From Planctomycetaceae bacterium (GTDB lineage: Bacteria; Planctomycetota; UBA1135; GCA-002686595), in the NCBI GenBank assembly GCA_011525785.1, contig WYBT01000026.1, positions 62,001 through 126,000 of the forward strand: a stretch of 64,000 nucleotides of DNA, written 5' to 3'. Below, in pieces: positions 19,876 through 28,116 of the stretch (positions within the stretch are counted from its first letter, which is position 1; the number at the start of each line of letters is the position of its first letter). A model generated the notes under the pieces. It was not told the origin of the DNA. It was given only the letters and a program-made list of their open reading frames with translations, and searched no databases. The position numbers and the translations under genes were made by a program.

Positions 19876-20751
19876 ATGCAATCCGTCACCGTTCAACAAC
19901 TCATCGAAGCCGGTGTGCACTTCGGATGCCGCGTGTCGCGGTGGAATCCGAAGATGGCGCCGTACATCTACGGTCGGCGCAATCTGATCCACATCATGGA
20001 TCTGCGCCAGACCCTGCGCGGCCTGCTGCGCGCGCAGAACTTCCTCTACCACGTCGCCGCCGAGGGTCATCAGATCCTGTTCGTCGGCACCAAGCGCCAG
20101 GTCAAGGGCGTCATCCAGGACGCCGGCCAACGCACGGGCATGCCCGTCGTGATCGAGCGCTGGATCGGCGGCACGCTGACCAACTTCTCGGTGATCCGCA
20201 GCCGTCTGCGTCGACTCGAAGAACTCGAGACCATGCAGGAAGCCGGCACGCTCGAGATCGAGTCGAAGAAGATGGCGTCGACGCTGCGCCGCGAACTGCG
20301 CAAGATCGAGCGCAACCTGGGCGGCATCCGCGAGATGACCCAGATCCCCGGCGCGATGGTCGTGATCGACCCCGCGCGCGAGATGAACGCCATCAAGGAA
20401 GCGCGCCGCCTGGGCGTGCCGGTGGTGGGCGTGCTCGACACCGATTGCGACCCGACCGTGGTCGACATCGTGATCCCCGGCAACGACGACGCGCTCAAGT
20501 CGGTGCGCCTGTTGATCGACGCGCTGGTGTCCTCGGTCGAAGAGGGCTGCGCCAACCGCCGCGAGCAGGTCGCCACCTCGAGCGGCTCGCGCGGAGGCGA
20601 CGACGCGCAGGGCTCGGGCGACGAGCCTCGGCCGACGCGTGGTCAGCGCGCGCAAGACCTGCGCCCGCGCCGCGCTCCGGCGTCGAGCGCCGCGCCCGCT
20701 GCTGCGCCGGCCGAAGCCGCTGAAGCGCCGGGCGCCAACGCCGCCGAGTGA
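19876..20751 (+). CDS. rpsB: 30S ribosomal protein S2
   Basis: A 291-residue S2 protein of the small ribosomal subunit head. Signature segments are AGVHFGCRVSRWNPKMAPYIYG near the N-terminus, FVGTKRQVKG, RWIGGTLTNF and PVVGVLDTDCDP. Residues 1-232 are the standard S2 fold; the last ~55 are an Arg/Ala/Pro-rich extension not found in short S2 versions. The first gene of rpsB-tsf-pyrH-frr, which couples translation factors with UMP kinase in many bacteria. The ATG was chosen because the family begins here; in-frame sequence upstream is non-conserved. Confidence 0.96.
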   Translation: MQSVTVQQLIEAGVHFGCRVSRWNPKMAPYIYGRRNLIHIMDLRQTLRGLLRAQNFLYHVAAEGHQILFVGTKRQVKGVIQDAGQRTGMPVVIERWIGGTLTNFSVIRSRLRRLEELETMQEAGTLEIESKKMASTLRRELRKIERNLGGIREMTQIPGAMVVIDPAREMNAIKEARRLGVPVVGVLDTDCDPTVVDIVIPGNDDALKSVRLLIDALVSSVEEGCANRREQVATSSGSRGGDDAQGSGDEPRPTRGQRAQDLRPRRAPASSAAPAAAPAEAAEAPGANAAE

Positions 20752-20949
20752 GTTTTCGATCGACGCGCGCGGACGGTCCTGCCTGCCGGGCCGCCGCGCG
20801 CGTTGCGCTTGCTCGATCCCAGGCCCTCTCGCGGGGCCGGGGCCCAGTTCACACGCCCGGGCCCCAATCGCAATCCGCGACTCCATTCACCATCCGGGGC
20901 CAGTTCCTGGCTCCGCGCCATCGAACCCTTCACTGATCTGTTGACTCCC

Positions 20950-21798
20950 ATGACCGTGATCGACTCCAAGCAAGTTGGCAAGTTGCGCGAGATGACCGGC
21001 GCCGCGTTGATGGACTGCAAGCGCGCCCTCCAGGAGGCCGGCGGCGACATCGAGGCCGCGGTGGACATCCTGCGCAAGAAGGGCCTCAAGAACGCGGACA
21101 AGCGCGCGGGGCGCAAGGCCGGCGCGGGCCGCGTGCACTCGGTCGTTTCGCCCGACGGCAAGCGCGGCGCGATGCTGCTGATGACCAGCGAAACGGACTT
21201 CGTGCCGCCGACGGACGACTTCAAGTCTTTGCTGGAGCGCGTGACCCAGCTCGCCTTCGAGCGCAAGATCGACAACGCGGCCGCGTTGCTCGAGCAGAAC
21301 CTCGGCGGCGCGCCCGTGAGCGAGGCGCTCAAGGCGCTGACCGGCAAGTGCGGCGAGAACGTCGAAGCGCCGACCGTGGCGTACCTCGAGGTCGCGCAGG
21401 GCGCGGTGGGCGGCTACATCCACCACGATCTGAAGACCGCGGGCTTCGCCGCGATCTCCACCAGCGCGCCGGCCGAGAAGGCCCAGGAGTTCTTGAAGGA
21501 CCTGGGCATGCACATCGTGTTCAGTCGGCCGCAGGCTCTGGATCGTTCGCAGATCCCGGCCGAAGCGATCGAGCGCGAGCGCGCGGTCTACGCCGGCAGC
21601 GACGAAGTCCAGAGCAAGCCCGAGGAGCGACGCGCCAAGATCGTCGAGGGCAAGCTCGAGAAGTTCTTCGGCAGCGTCGCGCTGCTCGAGCAGCCTTGGT
21701 TCAAGGACGACAAGTCCACGGTCAAGCGCAAGCTCGCCGAGGCGCTCGGCGCCGACGCGAAGGTCACGGGCTTCGCGCTGTTCGTGGTGGGAGCGTAG
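20950..21798 (+). CDS. tsf: Translation elongation factor Ts
   Basis: A 282-residue nucleotide exchange factor for EF-Tu. The N-terminal UBA-like helix pair (KLREMTGAALMDCKRALQEAGG) and the ETDFV motif of the core are present, followed by the core subdomains. After ETDFV the usual ARN continuation is replaced by PPTDDF, a local divergence at a segment that contacts EF-Tu. Position after rpsB (198-base gap) is canonical. Confidence 0.95.
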   Translation: MTVIDSKQVGKLREMTGAALMDCKRALQEAGGDIEAAVDILRKKGLKNADKRAGRKAGAGRVHSVVSPDGKRGAMLLMTSETDFVPPTDDFKSLLERVTQLAFERKIDNAAALLEQNLGGAPVSEALKALTGKCGENVEAPTVAYLEVAQGAVGGYIHHDLKTAGFAAISTSAPAEKAQEFLKDLGMHIVFSRPQALDRSQIPAEAIERERAVYAGSDEVQSKPEERRAKIVEGKLEKFFGSVALLEQPWFKDDKSTVKRKLAEALGADAKVTGFALFVVGA

Positions 21799-21832
21799 GC
21801 AGCGCCGACCGCGGCGCGTAAGCTCCCGCGCG

Positions 21833-22549
21833 ATGAGCTACCAGCGCATCCTGCTCAAGTTGTCGGGCGAGTCCTTCGCCGACCGCGCGGTCGGCGGCGG
21901 GCTCGATCCCGACGCCACAGCCGCTGTCGCACGCCAGGTCGCCAACGTTGTGCGCCTGGGCGTGGAAGTCGCCGTCGTGGTCGGCGGCGGCAACATCCTG
22001 CGCGGCGCCAAGGTCGCCGGCCGCTCACCCGCGCGCGCCAGCGCCGACTACATGGGCATGCTGGGCACGGTCATCAACGCCCTGGCCCTGTCCGACGCGC
22101 TCGAGGCCTTGAAGCTCGAGACGCGCGTCCTCACGGCCATCGAGATCGCCAAGGTGGCCGAGCCGTTCGTGCGCCGCCGCGCGCTGGCGCACCTGGGCAA
22201 GGGACGTGTGGTGATCCTCGCAGCCGGAACCGGCAACCCGTTCTTCTCCACCGACACCGCTGCGGCGTTGCGCGCGCGTGAGCTCTCGTGCGATGCGCTG
22301 CTCAAGGCCACGAAGGTCGACGGCGTCTACACCGCCGACCCAGTCCTCGATCCGAGCGCCACGCGCATGGCCACGCTCACGCACCAGCAGTTCCTCGACC
22401 GGCAGCTGCGCGTGCTCGACGCTACCGCGGTGAGCCTGGCGCAGGAGTCGAACCTCCCCATCGTCGTGTTCGACGTCTTCCAGGAAGGCAACATCGAGCG
22501 CGTCGTGCGCGGGCAGCCGATCGGCACGATCATCCGGAGCAACCCATGA
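21833..22549 (+). CDS. pyrH: UMP kinase
   Basis: A 238-residue amino-acid-kinase-fold enzyme that phosphorylates UMP to UDP in pyrimidine synthesis. Visible are RILLKLSGESF at the N-terminus, the VVVGGGNILRG glycine loop, the ADYMGMLGTVINALAL helix and GTGNPFFSTDTAAALRA. Length matches bacterial PyrH. Its stop overlaps the frr start by four bases (ATGA), so the two are translationally coupled. Confidence 0.96.
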   Translation: MSYQRILLKLSGESFADRAVGGGLDPDATAAVARQVANVVRLGVEVAVVVGGGNILRGAKVAGRSPARASADYMGMLGTVINALALSDALEALKLETRVLTAIEIAKVAEPFVRRRALAHLGKGRVVILAAGTGNPFFSTDTAAALRARELSCDALLKATKVDGVYTADPVLDPSATRMATLTHQQFLDRQLRVLDATAVSLAQESNLPIVVFDVFQEGNIERVVRGQPIGTIIRSNP

Positions 22550-23115
22550 GCACTCAGGCCGCCAACAAGGTCCAACAGGAAGTCACCGCCGCCCTGGAGA
22601 AGGCGCTGCACCACCTCCAGGACGTGCTCAAGGGCGTGCGCACAGGCCGCGCTTCTTCAGCGCTGGTCGACAACATCCGCGTCGACTACTACGGCGCGAT
22701 GACTCCGCTCAATCAGCTGGCCGCGATCTCGATCCCCGAGCCGCGCCAGATCATGATCAAGCCCTTCGACATGTCGGTCTTGAACGAGATCTCGAAGGCG
22801 ATCTTGAAGAGCGACCTGGGCATCACGCCGCAGACCGACGGCAAGTTGCTGCGGCTCCAGATGCCGGCGCTCTCGGGCGAGCAGCGCCAGAAGTACGCGG
22901 CCAAGGTCAAGGAGCTGTGCGAAGAGGCGCGCGTGGCCATGCGCAACGCGCGGCGCGACGCCAACAAGCACGCGGACGGCGAGCTCAAGGGCGGCGGTCT
23001 GACCGAGGACGAGCACAAGCGACTGCTCGACAAGGTTCAGGAACTGCTCAAGGACTACGAGAAGAAGCTCGACGGCGTCCAGGCGGCCAAGACCAAGGAG
23101 ATCACCGAGGTCTGA
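22546..23115 (+). CDS. frr: Ribosome recycling factor
   Basis: A 189-residue factor that splits post-termination ribosomes together with EF-G. Conserved elements are GVRTGRASSALVDNIRVDYYG, TPLNQLAAISIPEPR and the C-terminal three-helix bundle ending in EKKLDGVQAAKTKEITEV. The ATG overlaps the pyrH stop. It is the last protein gene of the cluster; tRNA-Lys follows 35 bases later. Confidence 0.96.
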   Translation: MSTQAANKVQQEVTAALEKALHHLQDVLKGVRTGRASSALVDNIRVDYYGAMTPLNQLAAISIPEPRQIMIKPFDMSVLNEISKAILKSDLGITPQTDGKLLRLQMPALSGEQRQKYAAKVKELCEEARVAMRNARRDANKHADGELKGGGLTEDEHKRLLDKVQELLKDYEKKLDGVQAAKTKEITEV

Positions 23116-23150
23116 GCGGCGACGCTCAGGGCTCGCGAGCGGGAGCAAGC

Positions 23151-23223
23151 GGGCGCATAGCTCAGTCGGTAGAGCAGCTGGCTTTTAACCAGCGGGTCGT
23201 AGGTTCGAGTCCTACTGCGCTCA
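23151..23223 (+). tRNA. tRNA-Lys(TTT)
   Basis: Cloverleaf of 73 bases: acceptor GGGCGCA/TGCGCTC, anticodon loop CTTTTAA with anticodon TTT, T-arm GTAGG-TTCGAGT-CCTAC, discriminator A. The 3' CCA is not encoded (genomic CCC follows). It lies directly after frr. Confidence 0.95.
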
Positions 23224-23354
23224 CCCGCTCTCCCCGCAACGGTCCGAACTCGCGGCCCGCGTTCGCGGTCCACCTCGCCACGCTCGAGCTCGGCGCGCGC
23301 CGCGAGCTCCATCCTCCGGCGCCTGCGCGACAGCGAAGGCCCCGCGTCCAGGTC

Positions 23355-23382
23355 TTTACTCCCGGCGACGACGCGCTATCCT
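23355..23382 (+). promoter_or_regulatory. Candidate promoter of tRNA-Lys(CTT)
   Basis: TTTACT (23355-23360), a 16-base spacer and TATCCT (23377-23382), ending about 46 bases before the tRNA. This is one of the few AT-containing spots in the 205-base gap between the two lysine tRNAs. Confidence 0.45.
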
Positions 23383-23428
23383 CTCCGCCCCGTTCACCGG
23401 CGCGCGGGCTCGCCCCGCGCTCGGAAAC

Positions 23429-23504
<76 letters not shown>

Positions 23505-23508
23505 CTCG

Positions 23509-23549
23509 ACGCCGAGTGGGCGCACGCGCGCCCCTCGGCGTTTTTTTTT
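23509..23549 (+). terminator. Rho-independent terminator after tRNA-Lys(CTT)
   Basis: ACGCCGAG (23509-23516) pairs with CTCGGCGT (23534-23541), followed by a nine-T run (23541-23549). It ends the tRNA transcript and sits ahead of the convergent aminopeptidase gene. Confidence 0.85.
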
Positions 23550-23595
23550 CGCGCACGTCGCCCGCCGCTCGCCGTCCGTCCGGCGCGGGCCGGGT

Positions 23596-24945
23596 TCAAC
23601 TCGCCAGGGCCCGGGCGCGCAGCGCCTCGATCTCGTCGGGGGCCTTGGGCGCGGCGGCGGTGAGCACCTGCGGGCCAGCGTCGGTCACGAGCACGTCGTC
23701 TTCGATGCGGATGCCGATCCCGCGCCAGCGCTCGTCGACTTCGCGGTCGTCCTCGGCCACGTACAGCCCCGGCTCGATGGTCAGCACCATTCCCGGCGCG
23801 AGTTCGCGCGAAGCGCCTTCGCGCACGTAGCTCCCGGCGTCGTGCACGTCCAAGCCCAGCCAGTGGCTCGTGCGGTGCATGTAGAAGCGCTTGTAGGCGC
23901 CGCTCTCGAGCGCCGCGGGAACGCTGTCGCGCAACAGGCCCAGCTCGCACAGCCCCTCGACCAGCACGCGCACCGCCGTTGCGTGCGGCTCGTCGAAACG
24001 CCGCCCGGCGCGCGCGCTGTCGATCGCTGCGAGTTGGGCCCGCAACACCAGCTCGTACAGCTCGCGCTGCGGCGCGCTGAAGCGCTCGCCCACCGGGAAG
24101 GTGCGCGTGACGTCGGCGGCGTAGTGCTCGAACTCCGCGCCCGCGTCGATCAAGAGCAGCTGTCCGTCGCGGAGCTCATCGCGGTTGTCGACGTAGTGCA
24201 GGATGCAGGCGTTCGCGCCGCCGGCCACGATCGTGCCGTAGGCCGGCGCGTCGGCGCCGCGGCGACGGAACTCGTACTCGATCAACGCTTCGAGCTCGAA
24301 CTCGCGCATGCCCGGCCGCGCGCTGCGCATGGCGCTCGCGTGCGCAGCGCAGGTGATCTCGGCGGCGCGCGACATGGCGCGCAACTCGGCCTGGTCCTTC
24401 GAGAGGCGCAACTCGTGCAGGACCGGCGCGGTGTCGAGCAACTCGTGCGGCAGCGTCGCGTTCGAGCGGGTCTTGGAGCGCAGCCGCGCGAGCACCTCGA
24501 GCACGGCCGCATCGGACTGGGCATCGACGCCAGTGCGGTAGCACAGTCTCGCGCAGCCCTCGAGCAGACCGGGCAGGTCGCTCCACAGCCCCTCGATCGG
24601 TCGAGCCTCGTCGACGCGCAGGAGCTCGGGCGCGCGCTCCACGCCCAGGCGCCGGCCGCTCCACAGCTCCTGCTCGGCGTTGCGCTCGCGCAGGAACAGC
24701 ACGCTGCGCGCCGCGCGTCCGTTCGACGCCGGCAACAGCAGCAGCGCGCAGTGCGGCTCGCCCAGGCCCGTCAGGCGCCACAGGTCGCTGTCGGGGCGGT
24801 AGCGATGCTCGGTGTCGGCGTTGCGCAGCTTGGGGCGCGCGCTCAAGAGCAGCGCCGCCGCTCCCCGCGCGCTCAGCACTTCCAGCGCGCGCGACCGGCG
24901 AGCGGCGTAGGGCGCGATTCGTTCGGCGTCGTAGCGAGAGTTCAT
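23596..24945 (-). CDS. pepP: Xaa-Pro aminopeptidase (M24B metallopeptidase)
   Basis: A 449-residue enzyme that removes N-terminal residues preceding proline. The creatinase N-domain covers about residues 1-170 and the pita-bread catalytic domain the rest. Expected dimetal ligands are all present: D267 (LLIDAGAE), D278 (ADVTRTFP), H361 (HRTSHWLGLDVHD), E391 (TIEPGLY) and E415 (IRIEDDVLV). Length and motif order fit PepP rather than methionine aminopeptidase. It is a single minus-strand unit between the tRNA-Lys terminator and an unrelated membrane-anchored gene. Cytoplasmic location is expected since no signal peptide is seen. Confidence 0.93.
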   Translation of the reverse strand: MNSRYDAERIAPYAARRSRALEVLSARGAAALLLSARPKLRNADTEHRYRPDSDLWRLTGLGEPHCALLLLPASNGRAARSVLFLRERNAEQELWSGRRLGVERAPELLRVDEARPIEGLWSDLPGLLEGCARLCYRTGVDAQSDAAVLEVLARLRSKTRSNATLPHELLDTAPVLHELRLSKDQAELRAMSRAAEITCAAHASAMRSARPGMREFELEALIEYEFRRRGADAPAYGTIVAGGANACILHYVDNRDELRDGQLLLIDAGAEFEHYAADVTRTFPVGERFSAPQRELYELVLRAQLAAIDSARAGRRFDEPHATAVRVLVEGLCELGLLRDSVPAALESGAYKRFYMHRTSHWLGLDVHDAGSYVREGASRELAPGMVLTIEPGLYVAEDDREVDERWRGIGIRIEDDVLVTDAGPQVLTAAAPKAPDEIEALRARALAS

Positions 24946-25012
24946 GCGCCCGAGAGACTAGCCCGCTCGTCTCCTCGGGAGCTAGCTCCGCCGCGCACAC
25001 GTGCGCGCTGGG

Positions 25013-26236
25013 TCAGCGTGCGAGCGCCCAGGCCTCGGCGCGGCTCACCAGCGCGCGGAACTTGCGCTCGACGTCCGGCGCGGGCGAGAAGTCCAGGCGC
25101 GTGGCCTGCGGATGAGCGCCGCGCTCGCCGAGCCCGAGCTGCTCACAGCGCCCCGGCAGTCCGCTGAGCGCTTCGAGGGCCGCCGCGAAGCCGCTCGCGC
25201 GCGCACACAGCACTGACTTTGGCGAGCAGATCAACGTGAATCCGTGGAGCTGCGCGCGTGGCTCGAGTTCGTCTGGCAAGGTCGAAGGCCAGCGCACGTG
25301 CCGCGGCGCGAGGCGGCCGTACACCGAGACCGTCGCGGCCCCGGGGCTCAGCCGCACTTCGATCGGCGCCCGCGCGTCGCGCTCGAGCCGCTCCCAGTCG
25401 AGGTACGCGCTGACCAACTCGAAGTCGAGCGGCTCGGGCAGCACCACCGTGCAGCGCGCCGGCTCGCCGCGCACGTTGTCGAAGTCCACTTGCACGCCCT
25501 CGGGCTCGATCGCGATCCGCACATCGACGCGCGCCGCGCCGATTTCCAGTCCGAGCACCTTCATCTCGCGTCGCTCCAGGCGGCCCGTCCCGAGCAGGCG
25601 TTCGCCGACAGGCCGAGCGAGCGGCGGCAGCCGCGGACTCAACGCTGCTCCATCCGCCAAGCGCAGTCCGCTGCTCGTGTGGGCGAGCGCGAGCTGGTCG
25701 GGCGCGACTCCCGGCAGGAACAGCGGCAGGAGCGCCCGGCGCTCCGCGGCGTCCGTCGTGCGCGCAAAGTGCTCCCAGGCGTCCTCGTCGCGACCGTGGC
25801 CCAGCGCCGCGGCGGCGAGCTCGACCCGCTTCGACGGCTCCGCTCGCGCGGCGAGCACGTGCTGCGCCCACGCGCGCCACGGGACTTCCTGATCCCACAC
25901 TTCCGGCCGCGCCCACTCGATCACGCCCTGCGCCAGCGACGCCGGCGCAGCGTCGGCGCCGCCGGACGCCCAGGCAGCGCCCGCGGGCCCCGGCGGCAGT
26001 TCGAAGCGCAGCGTGTCAGCCTGGGGCGCATCCGCGGGCGCGGGTTGCTCCTGGGCGGCGACTGTCGCGCCGTGCGACGGCTGTGGCGCCAAGCTCGAAG
26101 CAAGTGCGATCGATGCGAGAAGGAGGAACTGCACGCCAAGCGCTATCGTGGCCGCCTGCCAAGGCCGGCGCAACGCCGCGCGTGCGAGCGCTTGCGCCGC
26201 GCGCGAGGCATGCTCTGCTTCGACGCCGCGCCCCAC
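25013..26236 (-). CDS. Membrane-anchored protein of unknown function
   Basis: A 407-residue protein if started at GTG 26236. About 20 residues precede a transmembrane helix (WQAATIALGVQFLLLASIALASS, with LRRP before it), followed by an Ala/Pro-rich linker and a periplasmic beta-rich domain. An internal GTG at 26134 inside the hydrophobic segment is a shorter alternative. The frame stays open further upstream but then runs antisense through the Trm112-like gene, so longer forms were not accepted. No domain is recognised. It is divergent from the Trm112-like gene. The start is uncertain, the coding region itself likely. Confidence 0.6.
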   Translation of the reverse strand: MGRGVEAEHASRAAQALARAALRRPWQAATIALGVQFLLLASIALASSLAPQPSHGATVAAQEQPAPADAPQADTLRFELPPGPAGAAWASGGADAAPASLAQGVIEWARPEVWDQEVPWRAWAQHVLAARAEPSKRVELAAAALGHGRDEDAWEHFARTTDAAERRALLPLFLPGVAPDQLALAHTSSGLRLADGAALSPRLPPLARPVGERLLGTGRLERREMKVLGLEIGAARVDVRIAIEPEGVQVDFDNVRGEPARCTVVLPEPLDFELVSAYLDWERLERDARAPIEVRLSPGAATVSVYGRLAPRHVRWPSTLPDELEPRAQLHGFTLICSPKSVLCARASGFAAALEALSGLPGRCEQLGLGERGAHPQATRLDFSPAPDVERKFRALVSRAEAWALAR

Positions 26237-26269
26237 AGCCCGGCCCAACACCCCCGACAGGTCAGCGAC

Positions 26270-26518
26270 GTGATCGACAAGGAACTGCTGGAAATCCTCG
26301 CTTGTCCCCAGACGCATCAGTCGCTCTCGATGGCCGATGACGCGACGCTCGCGCGCCTCAACGCCGCCATCGCCGCCGGCTCGCAGCGCAACATCGCGGG
26401 CAAGCCCGTGGCCGAGAAGCTGACCGAGGCGTTGCTGCGCCAGGACCGCAAGCTCGCCTATCCGATTCGCGACGGCATTCCGGTGCTGCTCGCCGACGAA
26501 GGCCTGCCGCTGGCGTAG
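26270..26518 (+). CDS. Trm112/UPF0434-family small protein
   Basis: An 82-residue protein from a GTG start with the family hallmarks LLEILACPQTHQSL at the N-terminus and LAYPIRDGIPVLLADE near the C-terminus. The family includes activators of methyltransferases (eukaryotic Trm112) and bacterial YcaR. Only one cysteine remains, so a zinc site is unlikely. The middle (residues 20-52) is longer and more helical than in the ~60-residue YcaR type. It precedes eboE by 45 bases on the same strand. Function in bacteria is not established. Confidence 0.8.
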   Translation: MIDKELLEILACPQTHQSLSMADDATLARLNAAIAAGSQRNIAGKPVAEKLTEALLRQDRKLAYPIRDGIPVLLADEGLPLA

Positions 26519-26563
26519 CGGCCTGCTCGCGCCGCGCGCGAGCCCGTCCGTTCGAGCCGCTCG

Positions 26564-27775
26564 ATGCGCTTCGTGCATCCGTCCCACCCGGGCCGCTGCG
26601 TGCGGCTGGCCTACTGCCTCAATCTGCACCCCGCGCGCGACCTCGAGGCCTTCGAGCAGTCGCTCGAGCGCATCACCCTCCCGCTGCGCCAGCGCGTGGC
26701 GCCGGGGCGCGAGTTCGGCGTGGGGATGTACCTCTCCGCCGAGCTCGCGCGCCGGCTGTCCGCCGACGAGCGCGCGCTCGAGCGCCTGCGCGCAACGCTC
26801 GCGCGCGAAGGGCTCGACGCCTTCACCTACAACGCCTTTCCGTACTCAGGGTTCGGCGAGAGCGGCCTCAAACGTCGAGTGTTCGAGCCGGCCTGGTGGG
26901 AGCGCGAGCGCGCGCAGTACACGCTGGAGGTCGCGCACATCGCCGACCGCCTGCGGCCCGCGCCCGGTCCGCTCTCGATTTCCACTCACACCGGCGCGCA
27001 CTCCGCCGAGCTGGGCGGCCGCAGTCGCGAGCGTGCGCTGGCCGAGTGTGCTGCCGCGTGGCGCGCATTCGACGCGCAACTCGCTCGCAGTGCGCTCGAG
27101 CGCGTTTACGTGGCCCTCGAGCCCGAGCCCGACGCGCTGATCGGGAGCATGGCCGAACTGGACGCGGCGCGCGCGCACGTAGGCGGAGACGTCCGCCGCG
27201 TCGGCGCGTGTCTCGACGCCTGCCACAGCGCGGTGCTGTTCGAAGCTCCCGTTGCGAGCGTCGAGCGCGCGCTCGCCTTCGGCGCCGGACTGGTCAAACT
27301 GCAGTTCACCAGCGCCCTCGCGCTCCCCGAGCCCGCCGCGCGCGCGGACGGACGCGCAGCCCTGTTCGCCCTCGACGAACCGCGCTACCTGCACCAGCTC
27401 GCAGCGCTCGGCCAGGACGGCGCCGTGAGCCTGCGCGAGGACCTCGGCGCAGCGCGCCAGGCGTTCGAGAACGGCGACGAGACCTTGCGTGGGGCGCGCG
27501 AGTGGCGCTGCCACTTCCACGTTCCCGTCGACCTCGAAGAGCTGGCCGGGCTCGGTCTGGAGGTCACCAGTCGCTTCGCCGACGCGGTCCTCGAACGTCT
27601 GCTGGCCTCGCCCGAGCGCTGGTTGCACGGCGAGTTGCACCTCGAGCTCGAGACCTACACCTGGAGCGTGCTGCCCGCCGCGGCCCGCGGCCCCGGCGCC
27701 CTGGTCGACGGCCTCGAGCGCGAGTACCGCCATGTCGTCGAGCTCCTCGCGTGCTCCGGCTGGCGGCCCGGTTGA
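26564..27775 (+). CDS. eboE: EboE-like TIM-barrel protein (metabolite traffic family)
   Basis: A 403-residue protein resembling EboE, a xylose-isomerase-like TIM-barrel member of the ebo cluster that helps export or traffic specialised metabolites. Shared hallmarks are AYCLNLHPARD at the start, TYNAFPYSGFGESGLKRRVFEPAWW, SISTHTGAH, a cysteine-bearing CLDACHSAVLFE strand and HLELETYTWSVLP near the end. In other bacteria it sits with eboA, B, C, D and F; none of those is in this window, so this copy looks orphaned. Its stop codon is embedded in the -35 of the tRNA-Glu promoter. Recognised from conserved wording; biochemical activity unknown. Confidence 0.78.
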   Translation: MRFVHPSHPGRCVRLAYCLNLHPARDLEAFEQSLERITLPLRQRVAPGREFGVGMYLSAELARRLSADERALERLRATLAREGLDAFTYNAFPYSGFGESGLKRRVFEPAWWERERAQYTLEVAHIADRLRPAPGPLSISTHTGAHSAELGGRSRERALAECAAAWRAFDAQLARSALERVYVALEPEPDALIGSMAELDAARAHVGGDVRRVGACLDACHSAVLFEAPVASVERALAFGAGLVKLQFTSALALPEPAARADGRAALFALDEPRYLHQLAALGQDGAVSLREDLGAARQAFENGDETLRGAREWRCHFHVPVDLEELAGLGLEVTSRFADAVLERLLASPERWLHGELHLELETYTWSVLPAAARGPGALVDGLEREYRHVVELLACSGWRPG

Positions 27776-27800
27776 CACCCCCGGAGCGCGCCGCTATCTT
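27772..27800 (+). promoter_or_regulatory. Sigma70-type promoter of tRNA-Glu
   Basis: A perfect -35 TTGACA (27772-27777), a 17-base spacer and -10 TATCTT (27795-27800). The -35 contains the TGA stop of eboE. The tRNA begins about 73 bases downstream of the -10. This is the best promoter match in the window. Confidence 0.75.
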
Positions 27801-27873
27801 CCGCGCCCCTTGCAACGCCCCGGACGGGGCGGAGCAGGCGACGGCAACGCCGTCGACGCCAGTTTCATCGGCT

Positions 27874-27951
27874 GGCCCCATCGTCTAGCCCGGCCTAGGA
27901 CACCAGGTTTTCATCCTGGCGACAGGGGTTCAAATCCCCTTGGGGTCACCA
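27874..27951 (+). tRNA. tRNA-Glu(TTC)
   Basis: A 78-base cloverleaf: acceptor GGCCCCA/TGGGGTC, anticodon loop TTTTCAT with anticodon TTC, T-arm AGGGG-TTCAAAT-CCCCT, discriminator A and an encoded CCA. It is followed at once by a hairpin-rich element that ends with a second copy of the tRNA 3' terminus. Confidence 0.95.
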
Positions 27952-28103
27952 CCATCGCTCCGCGCGCGCGGAGCGCGCGGGGAGCGATGTGGCGACCCCG
28001 CGGGGATTTATTCCGCGCACGCTGCGCTGCGCGGGGGTCCCCTAAAAACGACGCCAAGGCGTCGTTTTTTCGCCGCGCACAGCGCGGCGAACGGGGCTTA
28101 CCT
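27952..28103 (+). repeat. tRNA-end-associated structured element (copy at tRNA-Glu)
   Basis: A series of hairpins directly after tRNA-Glu. Hairpin 1: ATCGCTCC/GGAGCGAT (27954-27961, 27981-27988). Hairpin 2: GACCCCGCG (27994-28002) with CGCGGGGGTC (28030-28039), one bulge, followed by CCCT. Hairpin 3: the palindrome AACGACGCC-AA-GGCGTCGTT (28047-28066). Hairpin 4: CGCCGCG-CACAG-CGCGGCG (28071-28089). The constant word CGGGGCTTACC (28092-28102) comes last. The same order, the same palindrome, the CACAG loop and the constant word recur at tRNA-Leu with different stem sequences. GGGGATTT at 28002-28009 is antisense to the T-arm bases 27932-27939 of this tRNA. Probably a family of non-coding structured repeats; function unknown. 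Confidence 0.7.
28044..28070 (+). terminator. Rho-independent terminator inside the tRNA-Glu element
   Basis: AAAAACGACGCC (28044-28055) and GGCGTCGTTTTT (28058-28069) form a 12-bp stem with a two-base AA loop and a run of six T at the end. It can end the tRNA-Glu transcript. The tRNA-Leu copy of the palindrome lacks the flanking A and T runs. Confidence 0.75.
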
Positions 28104-28116
28104 CCTTGGGGTCACC
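28104..28116 (+). repeat. Duplicated 3' end of tRNA-Glu (13 bp)
   Basis: CCTTGGGGTCACC is identical to 27938-27950, the last T-stem bases, acceptor 3' strand and the start of CCA of tRNA-Glu. It lies 166 bases downstream, right after the constant word of the element. It could be an integration scar or a recombination target. Confidence 0.75.

Noticed and set aside
27938..28116. The 13-bp tRNA-Glu repeats as attachment sites of an integrated island
   Set aside because: Only 166 bases separate them and no integrase lies between. The nearby XerC-type gene looks like a housekeeping recombinase. The pair fits the repeat element better.
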